Shown: positions 9,310 to 18,832, counted from the first letter of the stretch. The stretch is 40,137 nt of DNA from Anaerolineae bacterium (GCA_016934195.1 JAFGTJ010000318.1:1-40137); one strand, 5' to 3'. Numbers and translations are program-made. Notes: a model not told the origin generated them from the letters alone.

Positions 9310-10746
9310 TTACATTGGCTCAGGGCTGGCTTTTAGCGTTTCCCAGGCGGCGCGCACGGCTTCAACTTCGGCGGGGTCTTCGGGCACTTCCCCGTAGCGC
9401 ACCGCGATATAGGCTTCGGTGATGCTTTGAATCGCGTCGGGATGGTCTGGGAACGCCTGATGCAGTTCGCGGCGGTATTCATATGGTGTTTCGGCTTTCG
9501 CGCGCGGATAACCGCGCATCTCGGCAAGGTGTTCCATGCGGGCATAGATGCGCCGGATGGTCAGCGCGGTAAATAGATTTCGCCCTAAACCGAACTGGCG
9601 CAGCGCGTCTAACCAATTTGCCAACCGCTGCCAGTTATCGCGGAGGTTCCGTCGCAGCCCGCCTACTACCTCGCCGGTCCCCAGTGATTCTCGGTCCTCG
9701 TCCGAGTATTCTTTGCGTTCGCCGCGCGCGACCCACAGAAACCATACAAAAGCGATGATCGCAAATAGGATCAGCAGCAGTATTCCCACCACCAGCGCAT
9801 CGCCCAGCACAGAAAACAGGTCGGCCAGCCAGGGCGCTTCTGTTTGGCTGCCTGACGAATCCTCTTCAGTGGAGATATTGTAAGGTGTGCCGAACGTATC
9901 GGGCATGACGGATTTGACAGCGTTGAAAATCACCTGAGTCACCAGCAGCAGCGGCGAAATCAGCAGAAATAGCAGCGTCAACACCACTTCGGTTATTGTG
10001 CTTACCACCTGGGCAACCTGCCCCGTGTTCATGCCGGAAAGCCAGAGCGCCGCCACGTAACCGCCTCCCGTAACGAGTAGCGCCAGCGCCAGCAGCGAAA
10101 GCAACCAGCCGCGCCCAAATATCCCGCTTTTGGCCTGGTCGAGATTCAGGCTGTCGGCCCGCGCCAGACTTGATCCGAGCAGCCCAAAAAAGAAGAAAAA
10201 CGGGACTACGGCCAGGATATCTGTGCGGAGGTCCGAGGCGGCGGCAAGGATGACGATCAAAATCGATAGCAGGCCCAGGCGCATCCCAAAACTGGCTCGG
10301 ACCAGCGTTAAATAGGTGTGGCCGATAGCCGCGCCACGCCACCACAGAAACAATGCCCAGAATATCATTGCTGGCCCGCCGGGAACACGGTCTTCTTCGG
10401 CGAAATGGAACAGGTCGCCCAGGGTTAACCGGATGCCGCTGTCGTATTGTCTGGCAAGTGCGGGCGTGAGCAGGATAGTGATTCCGGTGGCAGCACCCAT
10501 CAACAGCAGCGTCGCAATGATGCGCGTATTGACGTCTGTGCGGCGGTAGATCGTCCACCGTACCAGTAGCATACTGGCTAGCAGGTGGATGGTGGTCAGT
10601 CCCAGCGCAGTTGGCAGCGAGATCGTGAGGAACCATTTCAACGACAGCGTGACCCATCCTGCCATCCAGATCGCCGTCATCAGGATCACGACGAGGTGAA
10701 TGTATTCCTGTCGCCAGTTGACCGGGCGGTCAGGCTTGTTTTGCAC
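9310..10746 (-). CDS. Multi-pass membrane protein with C-terminal DUF4129 domain
   Basis: Many TM segments; C-terminal YARMEHLAEMRGYPRAKAETPYEYRRELHQAFPDHPDAIQSITEAYIAVRYG is DUF4129-like. Downstream of DUF58 and MoxR genes. Confidence 0.85.
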   Translation of the reverse strand: MQNKPDRPVNWRQEYIHLVVILMTAIWMAGWVTLSLKWFLTISLPTALGLTTIHLLASMLLVRWTIYRRTDVNTRIIATLLLMGAATGITILLTPALARQYDSGIRLTLGDLFHFAEEDRVPGGPAMIFWALFLWWRGAAIGHTYLTLVRASFGMRLGLLSILIVILAAASDLRTDILAVVPFFFFFGLLGSSLARADSLNLDQAKSGIFGRGWLLSLLALALLVTGGGYVAALWLSGMNTGQVAQVVSTITEVVLTLLFLLISPLLLVTQVIFNAVKSVMPDTFGTPYNISTEEDSSGSQTEAPWLADLFSVLGDALVVGILLLILFAIIAFVWFLWVARGERKEYSDEDRESLGTGEVVGGLRRNLRDNWQRLANWLDALRQFGLGRNLFTALTIRRIYARMEHLAEMRGYPRAKAETPYEYRRELHQAFPDHPDAIQSITEAYIAVRYGEVPEDPAEVEAVRAAWETLKASPEPM

Positions 10747-12139
10747 GGTCGGCCTCCTCTTTGGTGCGGCGAAGCAGGTAGCGCTGGCGTGGAGTCAGGT
10801 TGGCGAACGCTTCCGAATCGTCGAGGTCGCCTTCAAAGTCTTCGGGAGGCAGGTCCGGTTCGACGTCCTGGATTGGTAAGTGGTAGGTCAACACGCCGGG
10901 GATGTGCGGCGGTTCCGGCTTGCCAAGCAGGATCAGCACCAAACGGCGGCCACTATCCCGCAGCCGGAGAATGGTTGCGGCGATGGCGTCATTCATAAAC
11001 GGCGTGATCAAAACCAGTGTCGCGCCCCAGGGCAGGCGGGGACTTTCCTCGATCAGAAAGCGGTCAAACGTGCTGCTGACGAAATAACTCACGGCGGCCA
11101 GCGCTTGCAGAATGTGCATAAGTTGGTCGCGGTTGCGGCTTGGCGGGATGCGGAAGGGTTGGTCCGCGTGGGCCAGCGTCCCGTTAGCCGACATGCCGAC
11201 CGAGTGCCCTTGTTCCAGGCTCCAGTGAGCCAGGGATGCTGCTACTTCCATTTCGTATTCCAGCATGGCGGGCCACACACCGCGCCAGTAACGCTCAAAG
11301 GTGGCGACGTTCAGACATAACACGGTGCGCAGGCTGCGTGTCGGTTCATAGACCCTGGTTTGCAGGGTGCCGGTATGGGCGGTGGCTTTCCAGTGGATGT
11401 GACGGAAGCTGTCACGCGGGGAATAGTCACGGATGCCCATTGTCCGGTTTGGGTCCTCGAACAGGCGGCGCTGTACGCGCCTGTCGCCAAAGGGGTCTTT
11501 CATGGGCAAACCAAGTTCGTCTAATGGCTTGATGCGCGGATAGACGATCAGGACTTCGTGGCGATCCGCCAGTGTCAGTTTCCGGTCGAACAGGCTGAAC
11601 GGGTCGCCGGATAGCAGCGAGGCGGGTCCGATTTGAAAAACGCCCCGGTGCCGGGCGGTAAATGTGTAGCGCCGCCGGATACGCTCGTACCAGCGCAGGG
11701 AATACGTGTTGATCAGGTAGCCCAGGTCGGGATCGTGCTCAGCGCGTGGCATGAACCGTTCGCCGCCCAGTTCCAGGTACATCGGCCATTCGTCTTCGAT
11801 CTGAAGCCACGAGATCGGCAGCAGTTTCCGGTTTTCGACGGTAATCGTCACCTCGAATTCTTCATCTGGGAAGAAGCGGCGATAGGGGAACCGGCGCTGG
11901 TAAAACAGGTTGCTGAGCGAACTCCGGCTCCAGAACCAGCCAACCAGCACCACGACTACCGTGAACGCCACGAGCGTGAGTAGTTCCTGGATTCCGGCCA
12001 AAATAGCGATGACCAGCGTGATCAGCGCGAACCCTATCCAGCGGTGATCGAGCAGGGCTTGCAGCGTGTCACCGCGCCCCTGAAGGGGTTGGATTTCCAA
12101 TTCCTCGCGTTCGGCATTCTCAAAATCAAAAAAGCCCAC
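10730..12139 (-). CDS. DUF58 domain-containing protein
   Basis: MGIRDYSPRDSFRHIHWKATAHTGTLQTRVYEPT signature; two N-terminal TM helices; adjacent MoxR ATPase. Confidence 0.93.
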   Translation of the reverse strand: MGFFDFENAEREELEIQPLQGRGDTLQALLDHRWIGFALITLVIAILAGIQELLTLVAFTVVVVLVGWFWSRSSLSNLFYQRRFPYRRFFPDEEFEVTITVENRKLLPISWLQIEDEWPMYLELGGERFMPRAEHDPDLGYLINTYSLRWYERIRRRYTFTARHRGVFQIGPASLLSGDPFSLFDRKLTLADRHEVLIVYPRIKPLDELGLPMKDPFGDRRVQRRLFEDPNRTMGIRDYSPRDSFRHIHWKATAHTGTLQTRVYEPTRSLRTVLCLNVATFERYWRGVWPAMLEYEMEVAASLAHWSLEQGHSVGMSANGTLAHADQPFRIPPSRNRDQLMHILQALAAVSYFVSSTFDRFLIEESPRLPWGATLVLITPFMNDAIAATILRLRDSGRRLVLILLGKPEPPHIPGVLTYHLPIQDVEPDLPPEDFEGDLDDSEAFANLTPRQRYLLRRTKEEADRAKQA

Positions 12140-12148
12140 ACCCGGCTC

Positions 12149-13084
12149 CTATTGCTCGACCGGCACAGGGATCGTATTCACCAGATCGCTGATCACGTCT
12201 TCGGCCCGCCGTCCACGCAGCCGCGTTTGTGGGTCGATGTGGATGCGATGGGTGAGCACATACGGGGCCAGGTATTTTACGTCATCAGGCAGCACAAAGT
12301 CCCGTCCTGCGATGGCCGCCCGCGCCTGCGCCGTCCGGTAGAGGGCAAGCGCGGCGCGCGGACTGGCTCCCAGTTCGATTTCCTCAAAGGTGCGGGTTCC
12401 ACGCACGATGGTTACGACGTAATTCTGGATCGCTTCGGCTACATGGACGCGGCGCACCTGCGCGATCAGGTCGCTGACGGCCTGCGGATCGGTGACGGCT
12501 TCCAGTGTGTCCAGCGGGTCGTCGATGCGGAAACGGACCAGGATTTCGTTTTCCTGCTCCTCGGTGGGATAGCCGATCATGACGCGCATCAGGAAACGAT
12601 CCAACTGGGCTTCAGGCAACGGGAAAGTGCCTTCCAGTTCAATGGGATTCTGGGTTGCCAGTACCACAAATGGGCGGGGCAGGGGAAGTGTTTCGCCATC
12701 GACCGTCATCTGGCGTTCCTGCATCCCTTCCAGCAGGGCGCTTTGCGTGCGCGGCGTGGCGCGGTTGATTTCGTCCGCCAGGACCACCTGGCTGAGAAGC
12801 GGACCGGGTCGGAATTCAAACGCCTGGTTTTTCTGGTTGAAATAGTTTACGCCGGTCACATCGCTAGGCAGCAGATCGGGCGTAAACTGGATGCGGCGGA
12901 AGGTGCAACCTAACGAAGTCGCCATCGCTTTTGCCAGCGTAGTTTTGCCGGTACCGGGTACGTCTTCCAGCAGCACATGACCTTCGCTGAAAACGGCCAC
13001 CATGATCAGGTCAATGATATTGTCCTTGCCCACGATCACGCGCTTCACGTTGTCTCGCACTCGTGTGGCAACTTCTGCAATCAT
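12149..13084 (-). CDS. MoxR family AAA+ ATPase
   Basis: VLLEDVPGTGKTTLAKAMA (Walker A), VVLADEINRATPRTQSALLEGMQERQMTVDG (Walker B / MoxR signature). Confidence 0.96.
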   Translation of the reverse strand: MIAEVATRVRDNVKRVIVGKDNIIDLIMVAVFSEGHVLLEDVPGTGKTTLAKAMATSLGCTFRRIQFTPDLLPSDVTGVNYFNQKNQAFEFRPGPLLSQVVLADEINRATPRTQSALLEGMQERQMTVDGETLPLPRPFVVLATQNPIELEGTFPLPEAQLDRFLMRVMIGYPTEEQENEILVRFRIDDPLDTLEAVTDPQAVSDLIAQVRRVHVAEAIQNYVVTIVRGTRTFEEIELGASPRAALALYRTAQARAAIAGRDFVLPDDVKYLAPYVLTHRIHIDPQTRLRGRRAEDVISDLVNTIPVPVEQ

Positions 13085-13205
13085 ATAATTTTCCTCCGGT
13101 GGTGGGAGAGGTAAGGGGTGCCCATATAGATCACTGGCGAACCGGCCCGCCGGTTCACTTTTGGGGTGGATTATATGGGGTTGGCGTGCAAATGGGGAAT
13201 TTTGC

Positions 13206-14000
13206 TTATACCGGCGGCCAGGGGTAACTCCGGCCAGGACCGGGCGCGGGATACGTTTTCTTCGCCAGCAGGTGTTTGGTCCGGTTGTGCAGCGCTTCGA
13301 TCTCCGCTGGACTCAGCAGCGGCGCGAGTTTGCGATGTGTCTCGTGATCCGGTGATGCAAGCCGGCCCTCAAATGCGCGCAGCGTTGCTAACAAGTCGTC
13401 CGCGATGGCGTCTTCGGCAAATTCCCAGATCACGGTACGCAGTTTGGGCATGGTGTGGAAAGTCAGCCCATGATCGATTCCCCACAGTTTACCGCGCGCG
13501 TCAAGCAGCAGGTGGCCGCCTTTGCGGTCGGCATTGTTGACCAATATGTCCAGGATGGCAAACCGCTGGAGTTGGGCTACAAAGCGATCATCGAGTGAGA
13601 AATAATTGATTTCCGGGTTGTGCTCGATGAAAAGTTGAAATGATCCCAGGCCGTGCGGTCCCTGGCGCAGCACGGTCGGCGGGACAAGCTGCCAGCCAAG
13701 CGCCTGAGATACAACGTAAGTTGCCACTTCGCGTCGGCAAAGTGTCCCATCGGGGAAATCCCACAGCGGGCGTTCGCCGCGCTGCGGTTTGTAAACGGCT
13801 GTTGCGAGCAGTCCGGCATCGCTGATTGTTACCAGCGCGGCGTAATTCGATCCCCACAGCATCGTGCCTTTCATTTCGATGCTGCCGTTAGCCAACAAGT
13901 GCTCGACGCGATCAACCGGAACGGCGTGGCTGTTTGGCTGTTCCGGGTCGGCGTCTGGTGGGCTGTCGGAAGGTGAGGGGAGTGGTTGGCCGGTCATCAT
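13206..14000 (-). CDS. SCO1664-family (TIGR03843-like) PI3/4-kinase-related protein
   Basis: YKPQRGERPLWDFPDGTLCRREVATYVVSQALGW, DILVNNADRKGGHLLLD, KLWGIDHGLTFHTMPKLRTVIWEF. ATG at 14000 overlaps the upstream gene's stop as ATGA; the longer ORF start at 14108 is less likely. Confidence 0.88.
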   Translation of the reverse strand: MMTGQPLPSPSDSPPDADPEQPNSHAVPVDRVEHLLANGSIEMKGTMLWGSNYAALVTISDAGLLATAVYKPQRGERPLWDFPDGTLCRREVATYVVSQALGWQLVPPTVLRQGPHGLGSFQLFIEHNPEINYFSLDDRFVAQLQRFAILDILVNNADRKGGHLLLDARGKLWGIDHGLTFHTMPKLRTVIWEFAEDAIADDLLATLRAFEGRLASPDHETHRKLAPLLSPAEIEALHNRTKHLLAKKTYPAPGPGRSYPWPPV

Positions 14001-14506
14001 GTCCAATAATAGATCATATAGCCGTTGGTCTTGGGATCGGCGCGCCCTTTTTTGATGACTGTTTGCGCGTATTCGCTGAGCGCGCGCATTTGCTCGCGGG
14101 TGGCCCACAGGCGCACGATACGCGGTTCTGGCGGGTTGAGCGCGGCCTCGTCCTCGTCAAAGGCCAGCAATTCCTGAATTACCAAAACGATTAAGTGGTG
14201 GATTTCATCGTAGCCCAGCCCCATCTGGGAAACGCGGAACAGGTCCTCTACCGGATCGCGCAGCGACATATCCCAACGAGTCAGGTTGACGGTTGACTCA
14301 GACTGGTCGGGGTATTTTTCCGCCAGACTGCTCAACATTTCGTTGATAGCTTCGGCCAGAGCTTGTGCTTGCTGCTTTTCGATGACCAGGGAAACGATCT
14401 GCGCATTTTTCCCGGCTTGCAGATAAAACACGCGCCGACCCTTTGGTCCGACGGTGCCAATTGTCACGAAATCAACGGGATTGAGTTCAATCTCGGAATC
14501 TGGCAT
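13997..14506 (-). CDS. DUF3090 family protein
   Basis: DFVTIGTVGPKGRRVFYLQAGKNAQIVSLVIEKQQAQALAEAI matches the DUF3090 (TIGR03847) pattern. Sits between partner genes. Confidence 0.88.
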   Translation of the reverse strand: MPDSEIELNPVDFVTIGTVGPKGRRVFYLQAGKNAQIVSLVIEKQQAQALAEAINEMLSSLAEKYPDQSESTVNLTRWDMSLRDPVEDLFRVSQMGLGYDEIHHLIVLVIQELLAFDEDEAALNPPEPRIVRLWATREQMRALSEYAQTVIKKGRADPKTNGYMIYYWT

Positions 14507-14533
14507 GACTCTGTCTGCTTTCTGTCTTAAGTC

Positions 14534-15202
14534 CTACAAGTGGATGATCTTTCGCACGCGGCCCCACCGGGATGGGCGGGCGGGACGATGGTTGGCCGGT
14601 GGAAGATAACTGGTATCGTTGACGCGCATGATGGTGGGCCGGTTGGCTCCCAACCGGATCAGTGTGAGTGACGCGGGCGAAATTTCGATCCGTTGGAACA
14701 TGTCCAGGTGCGCGCCAAGATAGTGCGCCACCATCAGCTTAATGATATCACTGTGCGAAACCACCACCACGCGATCAGTAGGGTGTTTGGCGACCAGCGT
14801 TTCGAGCGCATCCACAGCGCGGGACTGTGCTTGGCGAATTGCTTCGCCGCCAGGGAAATGTGCCCGGCTGGGATACACTTGCACCGTATGCCACATTTTT
14901 TCGCGGCGAAGATGGCTCAGTTTTTTTCCCTGCCATTGACCATAACGCACTTCACCCACGTCGTCCAGGGATTGTACCCGGAGCTTCGGGTGATGCGCGG
15001 CGATGGCCTCGGCGGTTTCCATGGTGCGTTCCAGCGGACTGGAATAAATCGCGACCAGCGGTGTTTTGGCTAGATGTTCACCGAGCGCCTGGGCCTGGGC
15101 CTGCCCGTCTGGATTCAGATGGACGCCCGGTGTCCAGCCCGCCAATCGACCGGTTTTTACCCAGTCGTTGATCGCATGTCGCACCAACAGAAAATCGGTC
15201 AT
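14534..15202 (-). CDS. Histidine phosphatase, MSMEG_4193-like
   Basis: FLLVRHAINDWVKTGRLAGWTPGVHLNPDGQAQAQALGEHL, IYSSPLERTMETAEAI, VVVVSHSDIIKLMVAHYLG. Likely start is ATG at 15202. Confidence 0.9.
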   Translation of the reverse strand: MTDFLLVRHAINDWVKTGRLAGWTPGVHLNPDGQAQAQALGEHLAKTPLVAIYSSPLERTMETAEAIAAHHPKLRVQSLDDVGEVRYGQWQGKKLSHLRREKMWHTVQVYPSRAHFPGGEAIRQAQSRAVDALETLVAKHPTDRVVVVSHSDIIKLMVAHYLGAHLDMFQRIEISPASLTLIRLGANRPTIMRVNDTSYLPPANHRPARPSRWGRVRKIIHL

Positions 15203-15360
15203 CCTAAAATTACCCAAATTATGCAAATGTCAACCCAGATAATAGCATAAACCCTGTACGCGGCCTAACGGAATATACGGCTTTTTTATTGCAAACTTAC
15301 GCATCCTGCACTAAGGTAAAAGATAGGTAGGAATATACAAAGTGCAGGTAGCAGCATTTT

Positions 15361-16419
15361 ATGGACACTCTCCAATGGCGGGCTTTTGAGGCGTGGTGTG
15401 AACATTCGGACGAAGGTCTGTTGGTGGTCGATTCATCAGGGAAAGTTTGCTTGATGAATGCCCGTTTGCAGGCGTTGCTCAAGATCGATCAGGTGCCGGA
15501 GTCGGCTGCGGAGTTACTGAGCCAGACCGAAGGGTCTATGCCTGAATTGCGAATTTTACTGGACCAGAGCAACCGGTTAGATCAAGCGCAGTGGGGCAGT
15601 TTACGAGTCCAGAAATACCCACCGCAGCGATTGGGGTGGCGGCAGGTGCCGCTTACCGAAAACGATGACGTGGTGGGATCGATCATTGTGTTTCAGGATG
15701 CCAGCGCTCAAGGGCAGCTTGAGATTGCCAAACAGTCATTTTTGAGCATGATCTCGCATGATTTGCGCACGCCGTTGAGCACCATTTTAGGATTCGCGGA
15801 ACTGCTGGATAACAACCGGGGCAAATTGTCGGACGAGGAGCAGCGCGAATTTTTGGGCCACATTATAAAAAACGCGAATCAACTCAGCCGTTATACCCAG
15901 ATTGCGCTGGATATCATGTACCTGGAAGCCGACTTGCAGAGCTTTGAAATTCAGCCAGTATTTTTAGACCGGTTTGTCAGACATTGGCTGACCGATGCGG
16001 TGCATCGTTTCCCGGCGGATCGTTTGTTGTTCCATAACGGCGCGCCGGGCGATCCCATGACACAGATTGCACCGGCTGCTCTGCATAAAATTCTATACAT
16101 CCTGGTCGAATTCGCCCTGACCGAAAGTCCGCCCGATATGCCGGTTGGCATCCATTTGAACTATGACGCGGTACGGGCGCATGTGACGATCCAGCATAAA
16201 GCGCCGGATTTGAGTGCAGCAGACGCGGCCTTGCTGTTTCGCCTGATGCATCCCCGCGATCTGAGTGAGATGGGACGACCTCACTTGCACCGGATGCAGC
16301 TTTATGTCGCCAGCTTGTTAGCCGAACGGCAGCAAGGGGCGCTGACGCTGCATGGAAAAGAGAACCACGAATACCATATCGATCTGGCCCTGCCTCTGAT
16401 GACAGCCGCTTCAGCTTGA
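15361..16419 (+). CDS. PAS/HisKA sensor-kinase-like protein with degenerate ATP-binding domain
   Basis: H-box FLSMISHDLRTPLSTILGFAELL; N-terminal PAS-like region; C-terminal region aligns to HATPase_c but lacks the N, G1 and G2 signatures. Confidence 0.82.
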   Translation: MDTLQWRAFEAWCEHSDEGLLVVDSSGKVCLMNARLQALLKIDQVPESAAELLSQTEGSMPELRILLDQSNRLDQAQWGSLRVQKYPPQRLGWRQVPLTENDDVVGSIIVFQDASAQGQLEIAKQSFLSMISHDLRTPLSTILGFAELLDNNRGKLSDEEQREFLGHIIKNANQLSRYTQIALDIMYLEADLQSFEIQPVFLDRFVRHWLTDAVHRFPADRLLFHNGAPGDPMTQIAPAALHKILYILVEFALTESPPDMPVGIHLNYDAVRAHVTIQHKAPDLSAADAALLFRLMHPRDLSEMGRPHLHRMQLYVASLLAERQQGALTLHGKENHEYHIDLALPLMTAASA

Positions 16420-16422
16420 TAC

Positions 16423-16451
16423 TTGACAGCCGCGCACTCTGCGATTATGGT
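16423..16451 (+). promoter_or_regulatory. Putative sigma70-type promoter for the downstream small ORF
   Basis: TTGACA (16423-16428), 17 bp, TATGGT (16446-16451); ATG at 16495. Confidence 0.45.
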
Positions 16452-16494
16452 TTCAGGGATGCTGGTTTGGTTTGGTTATTGGAGTATCGAACTC

Positions 16495-16914
16495 ATGAGT
16501 CGTGTTGTTAATACGAACAGCCCCGGCAAAGTTCGTAACCAGTTGATGCGTACTTCCGCCGAACTGCTGCGCCATCTCAGCCAAAAAACCGAGGTGGATG
16601 GCGAGGCTAAAGACATGGCGGCGCGATTGGTGCTTTGCTTGCGCGGAATTGATGATGGCATCGAGGCGTCGGCGCTGGTGTGGGAAAACCGGGATTATTG
16701 GGTTAAGGCCGAGCAGCTTCGCCAGCGATGGGTCTGGGCTGGAAACAGTGCCGCCCGGCTTGAACAGCTTGTCCGCGATGAGTCATGGGACTCGTTGCCG
16801 GGTCTCATGGCGGAATTGTTTGCCCATTTTGCCGATATCAAGGTTACGAAGCTGACTCGCCCCGCCAGCGAATGGCAGGGTGCTTACCAACAATTGCTTG
16901 ACGAGGCGACCTGA
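16495..16914 (+). CDS. Conserved-looking small hypothetical protein
   Basis: MSRVVNTNSPGKVRNQLMRTSAELLRHLSQKT...; ORF track start 16423 overlaps the putative promoter, so 16495 is preferred. Confidence 0.7.
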   Translation: MSRVVNTNSPGKVRNQLMRTSAELLRHLSQKTEVDGEAKDMAARLVLCLRGIDDGIEASALVWENRDYWVKAEQLRQRWVWAGNSAARLEQLVRDESWDSLPGLMAELFAHFADIKVTKLTRPASEWQGAYQQLLDEAT

Positions 16915-16926
16915 GCGCGGGAGTGA

Positions 16927-18204
16927 ATGTTGTCCGCTGACCAGTTGTTGTATGTTGTTGTAGCGTTGGTATTGGGCGGGATTGCAGCGGCTGCGAACTA
17001 CGCTGATTGGAATCGCAATGAGCGTGCGCGACAGGCTGTGCTGGTCGCCACGATCTTGATCAATCTAGCGGTGGTGGCATTGTACGGCGTACAACAGATC
17101 ATCGCAGCCTATGGCGGAGCATCGGATGATATTGTGCCGCCGGAGAAACCGGCAGCGTGGGCGGCGTTGGCCGGATCGCTGCTGTTGGCCGGAGTCGCGT
17201 CGGCATTGTTGTTCCGGCCAGTGCGCGAGTGGGTGGCGCGCCTATTTCCTGCCTACCAGGACAAGGCCAAACAACAGCCCGAAGACATGGAATCTACGGA
17301 ATTGCCGGATAATTTTGGCGTTGATGAGAATTTTCTGACGCCGCAAGATGGCACCCCCTTGTTTCCCCAGATGTTAAATTACTACACTACCGAATCAATT
17401 CTGGTGCCGCGCGCGCCTGTTTACCCGGTCGAGCAAGTGCCGGTCCAGCACGCGAGCATGTTCAGCCCTGGTGACGATTACGTGCTGCGTGGATTTAACC
17501 CTGCGTCGTATGTACATCTGGTTGCGCTGTTTTTCTGCCTGCATCTGTTGGGCACGCAGTTTATCGGCTTCCTGGTAGGTGGGCTGGAAAGCATTGCCGA
17601 ATCCTACGAAGAAGAGGGGATCGCCGCCGGGGATCTGCTGGCGAATGCTTTTCTGCTGGTGTTTGTAGCAGTTGTCGGTGTGGGGTTTGGCATCCGGCGT
17701 AATGGGCGGCAAACGCTCAGGCGTTTGGGCCTGGGAATGCCGTCGTTGGGAGGTATTGTGTCGGCGGTGCTCCTGACGATAGCTTTGATCATCTTTGTTG
17801 CTGCCGCTTCGATGGTATGGATGACGATGGTGTCCGACGAAACCCGCGAAGATCAGACCCAGGCATCTGAGGCGCTGGCCGACAGCGTGAATACGCTAGG
17901 TTTGGCGTTTTTGTTGGCAGCGACAGCCGCCGTCGGCGAGGAAATTGCGTTCCGGGGCGCATTGCAGCCGGTATTTGGTTTCTGGCCGACTGCGATTATA
18001 TTTGCGCTGACGCACGCCCAATATACGCTGACCCCGGCGTGGCTGATTATTTTTGGCGTGGCGGTTGGATTTGGCTGGATTCGACAGCGGTATAATACCA
18101 CTGTCGCCATCCTGACTCACTTCCTGTACAATTTTGCGCTGTTGTCAATAGCGTTGTCGGTCCCTGAAGAAACCGGCGAGACTATCCTGCGTTTGTTCTC
18201 ATAA
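16927..18204 (+). CDS. CPBP family intramembrane glutamic endopeptidase
   Basis: EEIAFRG motif, FALTHAQY, LTHFLYNFALLS; multiple TM segments. Confidence 0.92.
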   Translation: MLSADQLLYVVVALVLGGIAAAANYADWNRNERARQAVLVATILINLAVVALYGVQQIIAAYGGASDDIVPPEKPAAWAALAGSLLLAGVASALLFRPVREWVARLFPAYQDKAKQQPEDMESTELPDNFGVDENFLTPQDGTPLFPQMLNYYTTESILVPRAPVYPVEQVPVQHASMFSPGDDYVLRGFNPASYVHLVALFFCLHLLGTQFIGFLVGGLESIAESYEEEGIAAGDLLANAFLLVFVAVVGVGFGIRRNGRQTLRRLGLGMPSLGGIVSAVLLTIALIIFVAAASMVWMTMVSDETREDQTQASEALADSVNTLGLAFLLAATAAVGEEIAFRGALQPVFGFWPTAIIFALTHAQYTLTPAWLIIFGVAVGFGWIRQRYNTTVAILTHFLYNFALLSIALSVPEETGETILRLFS

Positions 18205-18218
18205 ACAGCGCGTTTATG
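18200..18218. terminator. Small symmetric inverted repeat spanning two convergent stop codons
   Basis: CATAAAC-AGCGC-GTTTATG, perfect 7 bp arms containing the CPBP TAA and the tdk stop. Weak stem. Confidence 0.35.
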
Positions 18219-18798
18219 CGTCCGGCTTGCCTGGAACCATGTGATGCTGGCGGCAGCGGGCCTCATACGATTCGGCTGCTCCCACCATGATCACGGGATC
18301 GTCATAGCGGGCTGGTTGGCCGTTGACGAGGCGCTGGGTGCGGCTGGCGTCTTCTCCACACACCATACAGATCGCGTGCAGTTTTTCCACTTCTTCCGCG
18401 CCGCTGATCAGAATTGGCATGGCTCCAAAGGGTTCGCCCCGGAAATCCAGATCCAGCCCGGCCACGATCACGCGGATATTTTGCGCGGCCAATTGTTCGA
18501 CAACGCGCGCAATGCCGGGATCAAAGAACTGGGCTTCGTCGATGGCGATAACGGTGGTTTCCGCTTCGACTTTGGCGAGCAGGTCTTCCGAGTTTTGGAC
18601 TGAGACGGCTTTAAAGTCCTGGCCGTTGTGGGACGTGATACGTTTGATCGAATAGCGTGTATCCATTTCCGGCTTGAAGACCTGCACCTTTTGTTTGGCG
18701 ATGGTAGCGCGGCGCACTCGCCGGATCAGTTCTTCGGTTTTGCCGCTGAACATGCTGCCGCAGATCACTTCAACCCGCCCGCTGTGGTGATTTGTCAT
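18214..18798 (-). CDS. tdk: Thymidine kinase
   Basis: [60 protein letters not shown] zinc-ribbon half site. Confidence 0.96.
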   Translation of the reverse strand: MTNHHSGRVEVICGSMFSGKTEELIRRVRRATIAKQKVQVFKPEMDTRYSIKRITSHNGQDFKAVSVQNSEDLLAKVEAETTVIAIDEAQFFDPGIARVVEQLAAQNIRVIVAGLDLDFRGEPFGAMPILISGAEEVEKLHAICMVCGEDASRTQRLVNGQPARYDDPVIMVGAAESYEARCRQHHMVPGKPDA

Positions 18799-18832
18799 GA
18801 TTTCCCCTTGTGGTGTTCCCATACACATACAA

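Noticed and set aside
9866-10657. 263 aa minus-strand alternative frame inside the DUF4129 gene
   Set aside because: Same-strand alternate frame lacking the hydrophobic TM pattern of the real frame; no domain.
12044-12913. 289 aa plus-strand ORF opposite MoxR/DUF58
   Set aside because: Antisense to the conserved MoxR ATPase; His/Asp/Gln-rich shadow composition with no family features.
13206-14108. The PI3/4-kinase-like gene as a HipA-type toxin
   Set aside because: The kinase-fold motifs fit SCO1664/TIGR03843 better, and the neighbours are DUF3090 and a histidine phosphatase rather than a HipB-like DNA-binding antitoxin.
15227-15360. Possible small RNA or regulatory element in the phosphatase/kinase-like intergenic gap
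   Set aside because: I could not see a convincing promoter-plus-terminator pair or a strong hairpin.
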